From contig DATLGH010000003.1 in the NCBI GenBank assembly GCA_035540635.1, forward strand, positions 1-64,000: a DNA stretch of 64,000 nt, given 5' to 3'. The notes beneath the pieces were generated by a model, which had not been told where the DNA came from, did not search any database, and saw nothing but the letters and a program-made list of their open reading frames with translations. Of this stretch, positions 34,871 to 43,510 are shown piece by piece. How positions within the stretch are numbered: position 1 is the stretch's first letter; every line of letters starts with the position of its first letter. A program made the position numbers and the translations under genes. This DNA is from Egibacteraceae bacterium (GTDB lineage Bacteria; Actinomycetota; Nitriliruptoria; Euzebyales; Egibacteraceae).

Positions 34871-35655
34871 CAGCCGCTGCCCCGAGGTTGCGGATGGCCG
34901 TCGGTCAACGGGTGCTCCTCCAGGTCACGGGCGACAAGAATCGTCCCGTCGTAGACGGCGGCGGCCTCCGCGGCAACCTCGTCACGGTCGATGGTCGGGT
35001 AGACGTGCGTGAGCACGAGCGACGCGGCGCCCGCAGCAGCCGCGTGCGCACCGGCCTGTTTCCCGGTCATGTGCACCCCCGCCGGGTGGGGACCGTCGCG
35101 GTCGAGCCAGGTCGCGTCGCAGAGGAAGAGGTCGGCGTCGCGCGCGCAGTCCACGAGCGCGGGCGTCGGGCCGCTGTCGCCGCTGTAGGCGAGCACCCGC
35201 CCACCGGCCTCGACGCGGGGCGCGAGCGTCTCGACGGGGTGGTCGGCGGCGTGCAGGCGCACGGTGAGCGGCCCGAGGTCGAGCGTCTCGCCGGCGGCCG
35301 ACTCGGTGAACCGGCAGACGCCACGGAACTCCTCGTCCGAACCGAGCAGCCGGCCGATGAAGCCGGCGGCGCCCACCGGGGCGTAGACCGGCAGCGGCAG
35401 GGGCCCGTCGCGATGGAACCGGCGTGCGTAGTAGAGCCCGTAGAGGTCGACGAAGTGGTCGGGATGCAGGTGGGACACGAGCAGCGCGTCGATGTCGGCG
35501 ACGTCGAAGCGCTGCTGGAGGTTCGCGAGCGAGCCGTTGCCGCAGTCGAGCAGCAGCCGGTAGCCCTCGTGCTCGACGAGGTAGGAGGCGCACGCGCGCG
35601 CGGGCCCGGGGTGGGTCCCCGACGAGCCGAGGACCGTGAGGGTCAGCGGCCGCAC
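34870..35655 (-). CDS. MBL-fold hydrolase, Rv1339-like (probable cyclic-nucleotide phosphodiesterase)
   Basis: The 261-residue protein starts [20 protein letters not shown] (GTG 35655 with GGGAGGG four bases upstream; a GTG at 35667 is also in frame). It has the metal motif [43 protein letters not shown] and LTHVYPTID. Its position between murI and rph matches mycobacterial Rv1339, which has been reported to hydrolyse cAMP. The ATGA overlap with rph makes them a coupled unit. Confidence 0.88.
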   Translation of the reverse strand: MRPLTLTVLGSSGTHPGPARACASYLVEHEGYRLLLDCGNGSLANLQQRFDVADIDALLVSHLHPDHFVDLYGLYYARRFHRDGPLPLPVYAPVGAAGFIGRLLGSDEEFRGVCRFTESAAGETLDLGPLTVRLHAADHPVETLAPRVEAGGRVLAYSGDSGPTPALVDCARDADLFLCDATWLDRDGPHPAGVHMTGKQAGAHAAAAGAASLVLTHVYPTIDRDEVAAEAAAVYDGTILVARDLEEHPLTDGHPQPRGSG

Positions 35656-36485
35656 GGGCCCTCCCACCCGAGCGCGACGACGTCGGCGGGGCGCAGCCGG
35701 GGGCCGAGGAAGCGCGTGGCCAACCGCGCGAACGCGTCACGGTCGCCGCTGGAGACGAACCGGTGGCCGCCGGTGCCCGGCGGGGCGAGCCACCCGCGTG
35801 TGACGAGGTCGCTGAAAACCCGACGAGCGGTCTCCTCGGCGCTCGAGACGAGCACGACGCCCGGCCCGAGCAGGTGGGCGAGGACCCCGGTGAGCAGCGG
35901 GTAGTGCGTGCACCCGAGGACGAGGGTGTCGACGTCGCCGGCCACGAGCGGAGCGAGGTAGTCCGCAGCCACCGCGAGCACCTCCGGGTCGGTCGTCCGC
36001 CCACCCTCGACGAGCTCGACGAAGCGCGGGCAGGCCTGGCTGAGCAGCTTGACGTCCGGGGCTCGCTCGGCGACGGCGCGGTCGTAGGCGCAGGAGGCAA
36101 TCGTCCCCTCCGTGCCGATGACCCCGACGCGCCCGTTGCGGGTCGCCCGGACGGCGGCGGCGACCGCGGGCGCGATGACGCCGACGACGGGAACGGGGAA
36201 CGCCGTCGCGCCGGTCTCCACGGCCGCCGCGGTCGCCGTGTTGCAGGCGGCGACCGCGAGCTTCACGTCGGCACGGGCCAGCCAGCCGACGGCCTCGGTG
36301 GTGAAGGTCCGCACCTCGTCGAGGGCACGGGGGCCGTAGGGGCCGCGTGCGGTGTCGCCGAAGTAGACGATGCGCTCGTCGGGCAGCAGGTCCATGAGCG
36401 CCCGGGCGACCGTGAGCCCGCCGACGCCGGAGTCGAACACCCCGATGGGACGCGGGTCGCCACGGTCAGGGGGCGCGATGGACAT
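35643..36485 (-). CDS. murI: Glutamate racemase
   Basis: The 280-residue enzyme starts MSIAPPDRGDPRPIGVFDSG and has GVFDSGVGGLTVARAL, VAACNTATAAAVE (first catalytic Cys) and LVLGCTHYPLLTGV (second Cys), plus YFGDTARGPYGPR. It makes D-glutamate for peptidoglycan. Length and motifs are normal. Its 3' end overlaps the Rv1339-like gene by 13 bases. Confidence 0.96.
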   Translation of the reverse strand: MSIAPPDRGDPRPIGVFDSGVGGLTVARALMDLLPDERIVYFGDTARGPYGPRALDEVRTFTTEAVGWLARADVKLAVAACNTATAAAVETGATAFPVPVVGVIAPAVAAAVRATRNGRVGVIGTEGTIASCAYDRAVAERAPDVKLLSQACPRFVELVEGGRTTDPEVLAVAADYLAPLVAGDVDTLVLGCTHYPLLTGVLAHLLGPGVVLVSSAEETARRVFSDLVTRGWLAPPGTGGHRFVSSGDRDAFARLATRFLGPRLRPADVVALGWEGPCGR

Positions 36486-36534
36486 GGAGGGCAGTCTACG
36501 GGCGAGGGGCGGCGTCGACGCGGAGGGCCCGGCG

Positions 36535-37476
36535 CTACGCCCAGAGCGTGTTCTCGAGCCGCTCGGCGATCGTGCCGACGTCGCCGGGGTCGTACGCGCC
36601 GGTTGACAGGTACTTCCAGCCGCCGTCGGGGGACAGCACGACGACCTTCGCACCCTCCGGCAACCGCTTCGGGCTGCACATCCGCCGCGCGACGTGGAGC
36701 GCGGCGCCCGTCGAGGGGCCGGCGAAGATCCCCTCGGTGGCGACCAGCTCGCGGGTCATGGCGAGGGCGTCGTAGGAGTTGACCTTCAAGCGCCCGTCGA
36801 GCACCGACTCGTCGAAGACCGGTGGGATGAAGCCCTCGTCGAGGTTGCGCAGCCCGTAGACGAGGTCCCCGTACTCGGGCTCCGCGGCGATGACGAGCGC
36901 GTCGGGGTTGTGCTCCTTCAGGCGGCGGCCGACGCCGGTGAGCGTCCCGCCCGTGCCGAGGCCGGCCACGAAGGCGGCCACGTCGGGCACGTCCCGGACG
37001 ATCTCCGGGCCGGTCGTCTCGTAGTGGGCGAGGGGGTTGGCGGGGTTGCCGTACTGGAACGGCATGAACACGTCGGGGTCGTCGGCGGCCATCTCCCCGG
37101 CGACGCGCACGGCACCGTTGGACCCTTCGCTCGCGGGGCTGAAGACGATGTCGACGCCGTACATCGCGAGCAGCGTCCGTCGCTCCTCCGAGGTGTTCTC
37201 CGGCATGACGCAGGTGAGCTTGTAGCCCTTCGGCGCGCAGAGCGCCGCCAGGGCGATGCCGGTGTTGCCGCTCGTCGGCTCGAGGATCCGCGTGCCCGGC
37301 TGCAGGCCCACCCGCTCGGCCTCGTCGAGCAGGTACTTCGCGACGCGGTCCTTCACCGAGCCGGTCGGGTTGTGGCCCTCGAGCTTCAGGTAGAGCTCGT
37401 AGCCCGGCGGCGACAGCGCCGGCAGCCCGACGAGCGGGGTGTTGCCGACGGCCTCGCTCACGTCGCGGGTGCGCAT
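36535..37476 (-). CDS. cysM: CysO-dependent cysteine synthase (O-phosphoserine sulfhydrylase)
   Basis: The 313-residue PLP enzyme starts MRTRDVSEAVGNTPLVGLPA. PLP lysine K42 lies in NPTGSVKDRVAKY, with EPTSGNTGIALAA binding phosphate and GLGTGGTLTGVGRRL. The loop around EGFIPPVFDESVLDGRLKVN is typical of fold-type II synthases. The adjacent cysO and mec genes show that it most likely accepts sulfide from the CysO thiocarboxylate and O-phosphoserine, as in Mycobacterium, rather than free sulfide and O-acetylserine. Confidence 0.94.
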   Translation of the reverse strand: MRTRDVSEAVGNTPLVGLPALSPPGYELYLKLEGHNPTGSVKDRVAKYLLDEAERVGLQPGTRILEPTSGNTGIALAALCAPKGYKLTCVMPENTSEERRTLLAMYGVDIVFSPASEGSNGAVRVAGEMAADDPDVFMPFQYGNPANPLAHYETTGPEIVRDVPDVAAFVAGLGTGGTLTGVGRRLKEHNPDALVIAAEPEYGDLVYGLRNLDEGFIPPVFDESVLDGRLKVNSYDALAMTRELVATEGIFAGPSTGAALHVARRMCSPKRLPEGAKVVVLSPDGGWKYLSTGAYDPGDVGTIAERLENTLWA

Positions 37477-37484
37477 CGGCGCGG

Positions 37485-37760
37485 TCAGCCGCCCGCCACC
37501 GCAGGCAGGATCGACACGGTGTCGCCGTCGTCGAGCGGCGTCTGCAGGCCGCCGAGGAAGCGCACGTCCTCGTCGTTCGCGTAGACGTTGACGAACCGGT
37601 GGAGCTGGCCGTCCTCACCCACGAGGGCGCTGCGAAGACCGGTGTGGCGCGACTCGAGGTCGTCGAGCAGGTCGGCGAGCGTCTCCCCCTCCCCGCTCAC
37701 CTTGCTCTGCCCGTCGGTGTGCTTGCGCAGGACGGTGGGGACGCGGACTTCGATCGACAT
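37485..37760 (-). CDS. cysO: Sulfur-carrier protein CysO (MoaD/ThiS family)
   Basis: The 91-residue protein has a ubiquitin-like fold pattern (MSIEVRVPTVLRKHTDGQSK, TLADLLDDLESRHTGLRSAL, LDDGDTVSILPAVAGG) ending in Gly-Gly. The C-terminal GG is adenylated and thiocarboxylated, then passes sulfur to CysM. It is 8 bases upstream of cysM. Confidence 0.95.
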   Translation of the reverse strand: MSIEVRVPTVLRKHTDGQSKVSGEGETLADLLDDLESRHTGLRSALVGEDGQLHRFVNVYANDEDVRFLGGLQTPLDDGDTVSILPAVAGG

Positions 37761-37769
37761 TGGCCCAGC

Positions 37770-38219
37770 CTAACGCGGGCCGGTCGGAGCCTTCACGCCG
37801 TCAACGGTGAGAACCCGCTCGGTGACCTCCCGGTACCGGATGTCGAAAGCGCGGATGACGGGCTCGTCGGGGTCCTGGAGGGACACGATGAGGTAGACCG
37901 CCTCGGGGTAGAAGGCAAGCTCGACGTCGGTCGGCGAGGGGTACGCCTCCGTGTGGGTGTGGCTGTGGTAGATCGCCAGGAGGTCCCACCCGCGGTCCTC
38001 GATGTCGTTCATGGCCTGCAGCAGCGCCTTCGGTTCCATGTTGTAGTAGGTCATCGACCGCGCGGCGTTCGGGATGGGGTAGTGCGCCCGCAGCTCGCCG
38101 TCCTCGCCGGCGAGCAGGCCGCAGACCTCGTAGGGGAAGTCGCTGCGCGCGTGCGCGATGAGCGCGTCGTAGGTGACGCGGTCAAGCTCGAGGTGTCCGG
38201 AGATGTCGGCCAGCGTCAT
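37770..38219 (-). CDS. mec: JAMM-type metalloprotease Mec (CysO-cysteine peptidase)
   Basis: The 149-residue protein carries a complete JAMM zinc motif: Glu31 in YEVCGLLAG, then HSHTHTEAYPSPTD (His85, His87, Ser95, Asp98). Mec releases cysteine from the C-terminus of the CysO-cysteine adduct. It precedes cysO by 9 bases. Its ATG overlaps the selD stop by four bases (ATGA), which ties sulfur transfer to selenium metabolism at the translation level. Confidence 0.95.
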   Translation of the reverse strand: MTLADISGHLELDRVTYDALIAHARSDFPYEVCGLLAGEDGELRAHYPIPNAARSMTYYNMEPKALLQAMNDIEDRGWDLLAIYHSHTHTEAYPSPTDVELAFYPEAVYLIVSLQDPDEPVIRAFDIRYREVTERVLTVDGVKAPTGPR

Positions 38220-39271
38220 CGGTCCGACGGGGTGGGGGGCGCGAGGCGGATGCGTCCGTCGCCGGCGACCACCCGCCCGACAACGGCGGCGTCGTGCCCC
38301 GACGCCCGTAGCCGCTCGACCGCAGCTCCCGCGGCGTCGGGGGCGGCGCCGAACAACAGCCCGCCCGACGTCTGCGCGTCGGCGAGCAGCCGCAGGGTTG
38401 TCGCGTCGACGCCGCCGTCGTCGAGCTGGTCGGCCGCCCAGGCGAGGTTGCGCTCGCTGCCGCCGGGGACGAGGCCGGCCGCGGCGAGCTCGCGGGCGCC
38501 CGGCAGAAGCGGCACGGCCGACGGGTCGACGACGGCGTCCACGCCCGACGCCTCCGCCATCTTCCGCAGGTGCCCGAGCAGCCCGAACCCGGTGACGTCG
38601 GTCGCGCCCGCTGCCCCCGCGGCGAGCGCAACCTGGGCCGCCACGTCGTTCAGAAGGAGCATCGACGCGACCGCCGCCTCGACGACCGCGGCGTCCGCCT
38701 CCCCCCGCTTGATCGCCGTCGCGACGACCCCGACGCCGAGCGGCTTCGTGAGCACGAGCGCGTCGCCGGGGCGCAGACCCGCGTTCGTGAGCACCCTGTC
38801 GGGAGCCACCTCACCGATCACCGCGAGGCCGAACTTCGGCTCCGGGTCGTCGATCGTGTGACCCCCGACCGTCACCCAGCCGCCGTCGCGGCCCGCCTGC
38901 CCGGCCCCCTCGAGGACCTCCACGAGGACGTCGGTGCCGAGCTCGTCCGACCATCCGACGAGGTTCAGCGCGAGGAGCGGGCGGCCGCCCATGGCGTACA
39001 CGTCGCTCGCGGAGTTCGTCGCGGCGATCCGCCCCCACGTGCGGGCGTCGTCGACGAGCGGGGTGATGAAGTCGACCGTCACGACGAGCGCGCGGTCGGG
39101 CGCGATGCGCCACACCGCCGCGTCGTCGCCGGTTTCGGCGCCGACGAGCAGGTCAGGATGGCGCACGGGAGTAAGGCGGCGCAGGACCTGCGCCAGCTCG
39201 CCGGGGGCGAGCTTGCACGCTCACCCCGCGCCGTGGCTGTACTCGGTGAGGCGTCGGGTCTTCGGGTTCAC
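38216..39271 (-). CDS. selD: Selenide, water dikinase SelD with in-frame selenocysteine codon
   Basis: From GTG 39271 the product reads VNPKTRRLTEYSHGAG, then an in-frame TGA (39221-39223), then ACKLAPGELAQVLRRL. The residue before ACK is the catalytic Cys/Sec of SelD, so TGA encodes selenocysteine at residue 17. The catalytic Lys follows as K20. Later motifs are GAETGDDAAV, VTVDFITPLVDD, NSASDVYAMGGRPL, GGHTIDDPEPKFGL and LLADAQTSGGLLFG. It makes selenophosphate for Sec-tRNA. Downstream hairpins at 39178-39213 could act as the SECIS. Without readthrough the N-terminal catalytic part would be lost; a start at internal ATG would lack it. Confidence 0.9.
39178..39223 (-). promoter_or_regulatory. 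Selenocysteine codon and SECIS-like hairpins in selD
   Basis: In mRNA sense the TGA is followed after six bases by AGCUCGCC-CCC-GGCGAGCU (perfect 8-bp stem, 39195-39213) and then GGCGCAGGUCCUGCGCC (39178-39194). The second apical part GCAGGUCCUGC closely resembles the GCAGGUCUGC apex of the E. coli fdhF SECIS, which SelB reads. Its loop lies about 33 bases after the TGA, within the usual bacterial distance range. Confidence 0.6.
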
Positions 39272-39345
39272 CCTGCGAGAGTAGCCGCTGCCCGGGCTCT
39301 GCCTGGATCGGCACTGTCCCCCGCAACCCGAGGAGGCACGTCGAC

Positions 39346-39984
39346 GTGACCAGCGGCAACGGCCGGCACCGGGTGTGGTACGCCGCGTACGGCTCGAACC
39401 TGCACTGGCCGCGCTTCCGCTGCTACCTGCAGGGCGGGCGGGCCTGCGGATCCGCCCGGGTGCACGCGCCGTGCGCCGACCGCCGGCCGCCGCTCGCCGA
39501 GGCTGCCACGACGCTGCCCTTCCCCCTGCTGTTCGCAGGGACGTCGCGGACGTGGGGCGGAGGCAGCGCGTTCCTCGACGTGCGCCGCCGTGACGCCTCG
39601 ACGCTGGCGCGGCTCTACCTCGTCACCGACGAGCAGTTCGCCGCGGTCGTCTCCGCGGAGGCCCGCCACCGCGTCCGGCTGCCATCCCCCGGCGCGGGCG
39701 CTCCGCCGTGGTTCAGGGTTGCGCCGGGCACGTACGGGATCGTCGTCGCGTGCGGCCAGCGCTACGGGATCCCGGTCATGAGCCTGAGCGGCATGCCGGG
39801 GGGGGCCACGACGGCGCCTCCCCGCCCGAGCTACCTCGGCACGATCGCGGCGGGCCTGCGCGCCGCGCACGGCCTGTCGCCACGGGGCGTTGCCGACTAC
39901 CTCGCCCCGGTGCCCGGCGTCGCCGGGCACTACCCGCGCGACGAGCTCGTCGCGCTCGCCGGCGGCCAGGTGGCGCACCGGTGA
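39346..39984 (+). CDS. Gamma-glutamylcyclotransferase-fold protein
   Basis: The 212-residue protein starts VTSGNGRHRVWYAAYGSNLH. YAAYGSNL is the conserved substrate loop of the GGCT/AIG2-like fold. A GAGGAGG ribosome site precedes the GTG. The rest (PLLFAGTSRTWGGGSAFLDV, YLGTIAAGLRAAHGLS) is typical of longer actinobacterial members whose substrate is not known. The stop overlaps the GTG of the next gene by four bases. Confidence 0.75.
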   Translation: MTSGNGRHRVWYAAYGSNLHWPRFRCYLQGGRACGSARVHAPCADRRPPLAEAATTLPFPLLFAGTSRTWGGGSAFLDVRRRDASTLARLYLVTDEQFAAVVSAEARHRVRLPSPGAGAPPWFRVAPGTYGIVVACGQRYGIPVMSLSGMPGGATTAPPRPSYLGTIAAGLRAAHGLSPRGVADYLAPVPGVAGHYPRDELVALAGGQVAHR

Positions 39985-40658
39985 AGTTCCTCGTCGGGGC
40001 CGGATCATTCCTCGCGGTCTACAACAACGCGACGAACCTCCTCGGCCTGCCCGACGCGGCGTACGTCCCCGTGAACCTCGCGACCGCTGGCCTGCTCGTC
40101 GCCGCGGCGCGCCGCAACGGCTACGGATGGGACACGCTCGGGCTGTCGAGGGCCGGGGTCGCACCGGGGCTGCGCTGGGGCGGGGCCGGCGCCGGCGTCG
40201 TCGCGCTCGGCCTCGGTGCCGCGCTCGCCTGGCCGCCCGCGGCACCCCTTCTCGCCGACGAGCGGGTCGCCGGGCTGTCCCTCGGCGGGCTGCTCTTCCG
40301 CGTCGGTGTGCGCATCCCGTTCGGCACCGTGCTGTTCGAGGAGCTCGCCTTCCGCGGGGTGATGCTCGGCGCGTGGGCGCGCGAGCGGTCGGTCCCGGCG
40401 GCCGTGGCCGGCACGAGCGTGCTCTTCGGTCTCTGGCACATCGGCCCGACGATCGTTCTGCTCGCCGAGAACGACGTCGCGCTCACGGCCGCCGGCCGTG
40501 CGGCGGCGGTAGGCGGCGGGGTTGCGCTCACGACCGCCGCCGGCGCGCTCTTCGCGCTCCTGCGGCTGCGCACTGGGGGGATCGTGGCCCCCGCACTCGT
40601 GCACCTGGCCACGAACGCCCTCGGCACGCTCGCCGCGTATTGGGCGCAGCGGGTGTGA
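39981..40658 (+). CDS. CPBP-family intramembrane metalloprotease (Rce1-like)
   Basis: The 225-residue membrane protein has about six helices and the CPBP signatures FEELAFRGVMLGAW (Glu-Glu and Arg of motif 1), SVLFGLWHIGPT (motif 2 His) and VHLATNALG (motif 3 His/Asn). CPBP proteins process prenylated or exported peptides, or confer self-immunity. It is coupled to the GGCT-like gene. Confidence 0.88.
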   Translation: MKFLVGAGSFLAVYNNATNLLGLPDAAYVPVNLATAGLLVAAARRNGYGWDTLGLSRAGVAPGLRWGGAGAGVVALGLGAALAWPPAAPLLADERVAGLSLGGLLFRVGVRIPFGTVLFEELAFRGVMLGAWARERSVPAAVAGTSVLFGLWHIGPTIVLLAENDVALTAAGRAAAVGGGVALTTAAGALFALLRLRTGGIVAPALVHLATNALGTLAAYWAQRV

Positions 40659-40688
40659 CCACGGCCCAGGGTGGCAAGGAAGGGGCCC

Positions 40689-41639
40689 ATGTATGACGCG
40701 ATCGTGATCGGTGGCGGCTCCGCGGGCCTGGCGGCCACCACCTGGCTGGCCCGCTACCGCCGGCGGGTGCTCCTCGTCGACGGCGGCGAGCCACGCAACC
40801 GCTGGGTCGACGAGTCGCACGGCTACCTCGGCTCCGACCCCATGAACCCCAACACCCTGCTCGAGCGGGCGCGCCACGATCTCGCCGCCTACTCGACGGT
40901 GGAGATGCTCGAGGGCAAGGCGAGCAGCGCGGCAGCCGAGCCGCGGGGGGGCTTCGCGGTGGAGGTCGACGGCAAGTGTCACCTCGGTGGGCGTCTCGTG
41001 CTCGCCACCGGCGTGGTCGACGCCTTCCCCGACGTCGACGGGTTCTTCACGCACTACGGCGCCGACGTCTTCCACTGCCCCACCTGCGACGGCTACCAGG
41101 CGCAGGACCTCCCGGTCGTGGCGTTCGGCTGGGACCCCGCGGTCGCGGGATTCGCCCTCGAGCTGCTGGACTGGGCGAAGTCGGTCACGGTCGTGACGAA
41201 CGGGCAGCCGTTCGAGGGTAACGGACCGGAGCGGGACGCTCTCACGCGCCACGGCGTCGAGCTCGTCGAGGACAAGGCCGACGCGCTGCTCGGCGCCCGC
41301 GGGGAGCTGGAGGGGGTGCGCCTGCGCTCCGGCAGCGAGCTGGAGTGCCGGCTCGCGTTCTTCTCCATCGCCCACCATCCGGTGACGGGGCTCGCGGAGC
41401 AGCTCGGGTGCGCCCTCGACGGCGACGGCTACGTCGTCGTCGACGAGCAGGGGGAGACGAGCGTGCCGGGGGTCTACGCCGCAGGTGACCTGACGCCCGG
41501 GATGCAGCTCGTGCAGGTGGCCGCGGCGAAGGGAGCCCTCGCCGGCACGAGCTGTGCGCTCTCGCTGCGGGGCGAGGAGGGGGCGCCCGACAACCGCCCA
41601 CCGGGACCCGACGTCGAGCAGGAGCTGCACGGCGGGTGA
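40689..41639 (+). CDS. Thioredoxin-reductase-like FAD/NAD(P) oxidoreductase
   Basis: The 316-residue flavoprotein starts MYDAIVIGGGSAGLAATTWL, with FAD-binding GGGSAG. It has a redox-like CPTCDGYQ (second half of the NADPH domain), HHPVTGLAEQLG and a C-terminal GVYAAGDLTPGMQ for FAD. The CxxC is present, so it could reduce a thioredoxin or act as a small oxidase. The NADPH-binding GxGxxA is replaced by AFGWDPAVAGF, so the nucleotide use is uncertain. A GGAAGGGG ribosome site supports the start. Confidence 0.85.
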   Translation: MYDAIVIGGGSAGLAATTWLARYRRRVLLVDGGEPRNRWVDESHGYLGSDPMNPNTLLERARHDLAAYSTVEMLEGKASSAAAEPRGGFAVEVDGKCHLGGRLVLATGVVDAFPDVDGFFTHYGADVFHCPTCDGYQAQDLPVVAFGWDPAVAGFALELLDWAKSVTVVTNGQPFEGNGPERDALTRHGVELVEDKADALLGARGELEGVRLRSGSELECRLAFFSIAHHPVTGLAEQLGCALDGDGYVVVDEQGETSVPGVYAAGDLTPGMQLVQVAAAKGALAGTSCALSLRGEEGAPDNRPPGPDVEQELHGG

Positions 41640-41706
41640 CCGCCCCGCACGGTCCGCCGAGGCGGCGGGTCGGCGTGCGCAACGGGCAACCGTGGGTAGG
41701 ACTGCC

Positions 41707-42765
41707 ATGGAGCGACGAGAGGACGGCGCACCCATGCCCGTGTTCCGGATGGTCACGCTGGCCTTCGCCAAGACGTTCAGCAAGCTGTTCGGCCTGGCGA
41801 CGATCACGTTCTTCGGTCGGGCGCCCTCCCGCGACGACGACAAGGTCGGGCTCGTCGGCCTGCTGTCGCTGACCTGGCTGTCCGTGGTGGTCGCGGCGTT
41901 CGTGCCGGCGCTTGCCGAGATTCTCCTGCCGTTCCTGCCCGACGACGAGCGGCTTCTGCGGGGCGTGATGATCGCCGGGAGCGTCGCCATCCCGCCGCTC
42001 GTCGGCGTGGTCATCACCCGCATGGAGAACCGCCGCGACGACGTCCGGTCGGTGGCACGCGAGGCGTTGTGCGGATACGGCTACGCGGCGGGGATCGGCA
42101 TGCTCGTCGTCGCGCTCGTGCTCGTCGTGCCGTTGATCAAGGTCTCCTACATCTTCCGGCGCTTCGACCTCAAGCACATCGCGGTCATGATCTCGCCGGA
42201 CGACTACGACGCCGTCCTCGAGGAGATCCGCGAGGCCCTCGATCGCCACGGCATCGCCACGGAGGTCCGGGACCCGGAGCGGCCGGTCCTCTGGATTTTC
42301 AGGGGGCTCGTGTTCGTCGAGGGCAAGATCTTCCGCCGGGACATGTCCCGGCGGATGAAGGTGGTGTCGGGCCACCTTGACGACGACGAGCGGCGGTGGT
42401 TCGAGATCACCGTGCACGCCACCGACATCTCGGTGATCGGGCGCAAGGAGGAGACGAGCTGCGTCATGGCCCTGCTCTCCGAGGAGCTCGACGAGCGGAA
42501 CGTCTATTTCTCCTGGGACGACTCGTCGCAGGCGCTCGAGGACCGCATCCTCGCCTACGGCCAGGCTCTGGACACCGGCGAGGACGTCGACCCCGACGTC
42601 GCCCGCGCGCTGTGCGCCGAGCTGCGCGAGCTCGCCCTGTCGACCGAGGAGTGGAACGCCATCCGCCGGCAGATCTACAAGCTCGAGCGGGACTGCTACC
42701 GCGCCCGTGCCGAGCGCTGCGCCGCCGAGCACGACCCTCCATCCCGGCTCCGGGCATCGGGCTGA
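41707..42765 (+). CDS. Membrane protein of unknown function, 352 residues
   Basis: The protein starts MERREDGAPMPVFRMVTLAF. Residues about 45-150 hold three hydrophobic segments (LVGLLSLTWLSVVVAAFVPA, MIAGSVAIPPLVGVVITRM, GYAAGIGMLVVALVLVVPLI). The remaining two thirds are soluble, with KHIAVMISPDDYDAVLEEIR and WFEITVHATDISVIGRKEET, and a helical C-terminus. No known domain recognised. The soluble part resembles sensory or regulatory modules by composition only. Confidence 0.65.
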   Translation: MERREDGAPMPVFRMVTLAFAKTFSKLFGLATITFFGRAPSRDDDKVGLVGLLSLTWLSVVVAAFVPALAEILLPFLPDDERLLRGVMIAGSVAIPPLVGVVITRMENRRDDVRSVAREALCGYGYAAGIGMLVVALVLVVPLIKVSYIFRRFDLKHIAVMISPDDYDAVLEEIREALDRHGIATEVRDPERPVLWIFRGLVFVEGKIFRRDMSRRMKVVSGHLDDDERRWFEITVHATDISVIGRKEETSCVMALLSEELDERNVYFSWDDSSQALEDRILAYGQALDTGEDVDPDVARALCAELRELALSTEEWNAIRRQIYKLERDCYRARAERCAAEHDPPSRLRASG

Positions 42766-42900
42766 CCCACCGGGGGCCCGGGCCGTTCGTGACACCCCGC
42801 GTCCGTGACCGCCCCCGGCTGTGGTGGCCGCCCCGGCCGCCCCGTTCCCGGGGCTTCCCCCGCTCGGGAACCGCCGGCCGGCGGCGGACGTCTTCAGCGC

Positions 42901-43386
42901 ATGAGAACCTTCGCGCTTCTGCTCCTCGCTGGGCTCGTGCTCGTCGCCTGTGCCGACGCGCCCGACGTGGGAGCCGGTGCCGCTCCGCCCGAAAGGCCCG
43001 CGGACATCGCCGGCACCGTCACCGCGGTGACGCCCGCACCCCGGCCGGCCGAGGGCTGCCTGCCGGCCGACCCGGAGGCTGACCCCGCGGGAACCGTGTC
43101 CAGCGACGACCCGCCCGTCTGCCCCGCGCCCGACAGCGACCAGCTCGGCACCGCCCTTGTCGAGGCCGAACCCGACACGGACACCGGGGACAAGGCGGTG
43201 GTGTTCATCGGCACGTCGACGGCGCTGCTCCGCGCGGCCGCAGACGGGTTGGAACCCATCACGTTCGACGACCTGCGGGAGGGGCTCGCCGTCGAGGTGT
43301 GGTTCGACGGGCCGGTCGCCGAGTCCTACCCCGTCCAGGCCGGGGGCGCCGCGCTCATCGTGCGCGCCGAGCAGGCAGACGGCTGA
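42901..43386 (+). CDS. Secreted lipoprotein, DUF3221-like
   Basis: The 161-residue product starts MRTFALLLLAGLVLVACADA, a lipoprotein signal with lipobox LVAC. The mature part includes ADIAGTVTAV, AVVFIGTSTAL and GLAVEVWFDGPVAESYPVQA, a beta-barrel pattern like DUF3221 or OB-fold proteins (residues xVxVWxxGxxxESxPxQ). Function unknown. Confidence 0.65.
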   Translation: MRTFALLLLAGLVLVACADAPDVGAGAAPPERPADIAGTVTAVTPAPRPAEGCLPADPEADPAGTVSSDDPPVCPAPDSDQLGTALVEAEPDTDTGDKAVVFIGTSTALLRAAADGLEPITFDDLREGLAVEVWFDGPVAESYPVQAGGAALIVRAEQADG

Positions 43387-43465
43387 TGCCCCATCGGGAC
43401 GAACGGCTGGACGTGCCATAACCGGGCGGAGCCACCGCCGCAGCATTCCCGCCGGAAACGACCGA

Positions 43466-43487
43466 CGCCGCCCCGGAGGGGGCGGCG
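43466..43487. terminator. Strong GC hairpin downstream of tmRNA and lipoprotein gene
   Basis: CGCCGCCCC and GGGGCGGCG form a 9-bp perfect stem with loop GGAG. It lies between the 3' ends of the convergent lipoprotein and tmRNA genes and can terminate both. Confidence 0.65.
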
Positions 43488-43510
43488 CCAGCGGCGTCGA
43501 AGCCGTCAGT

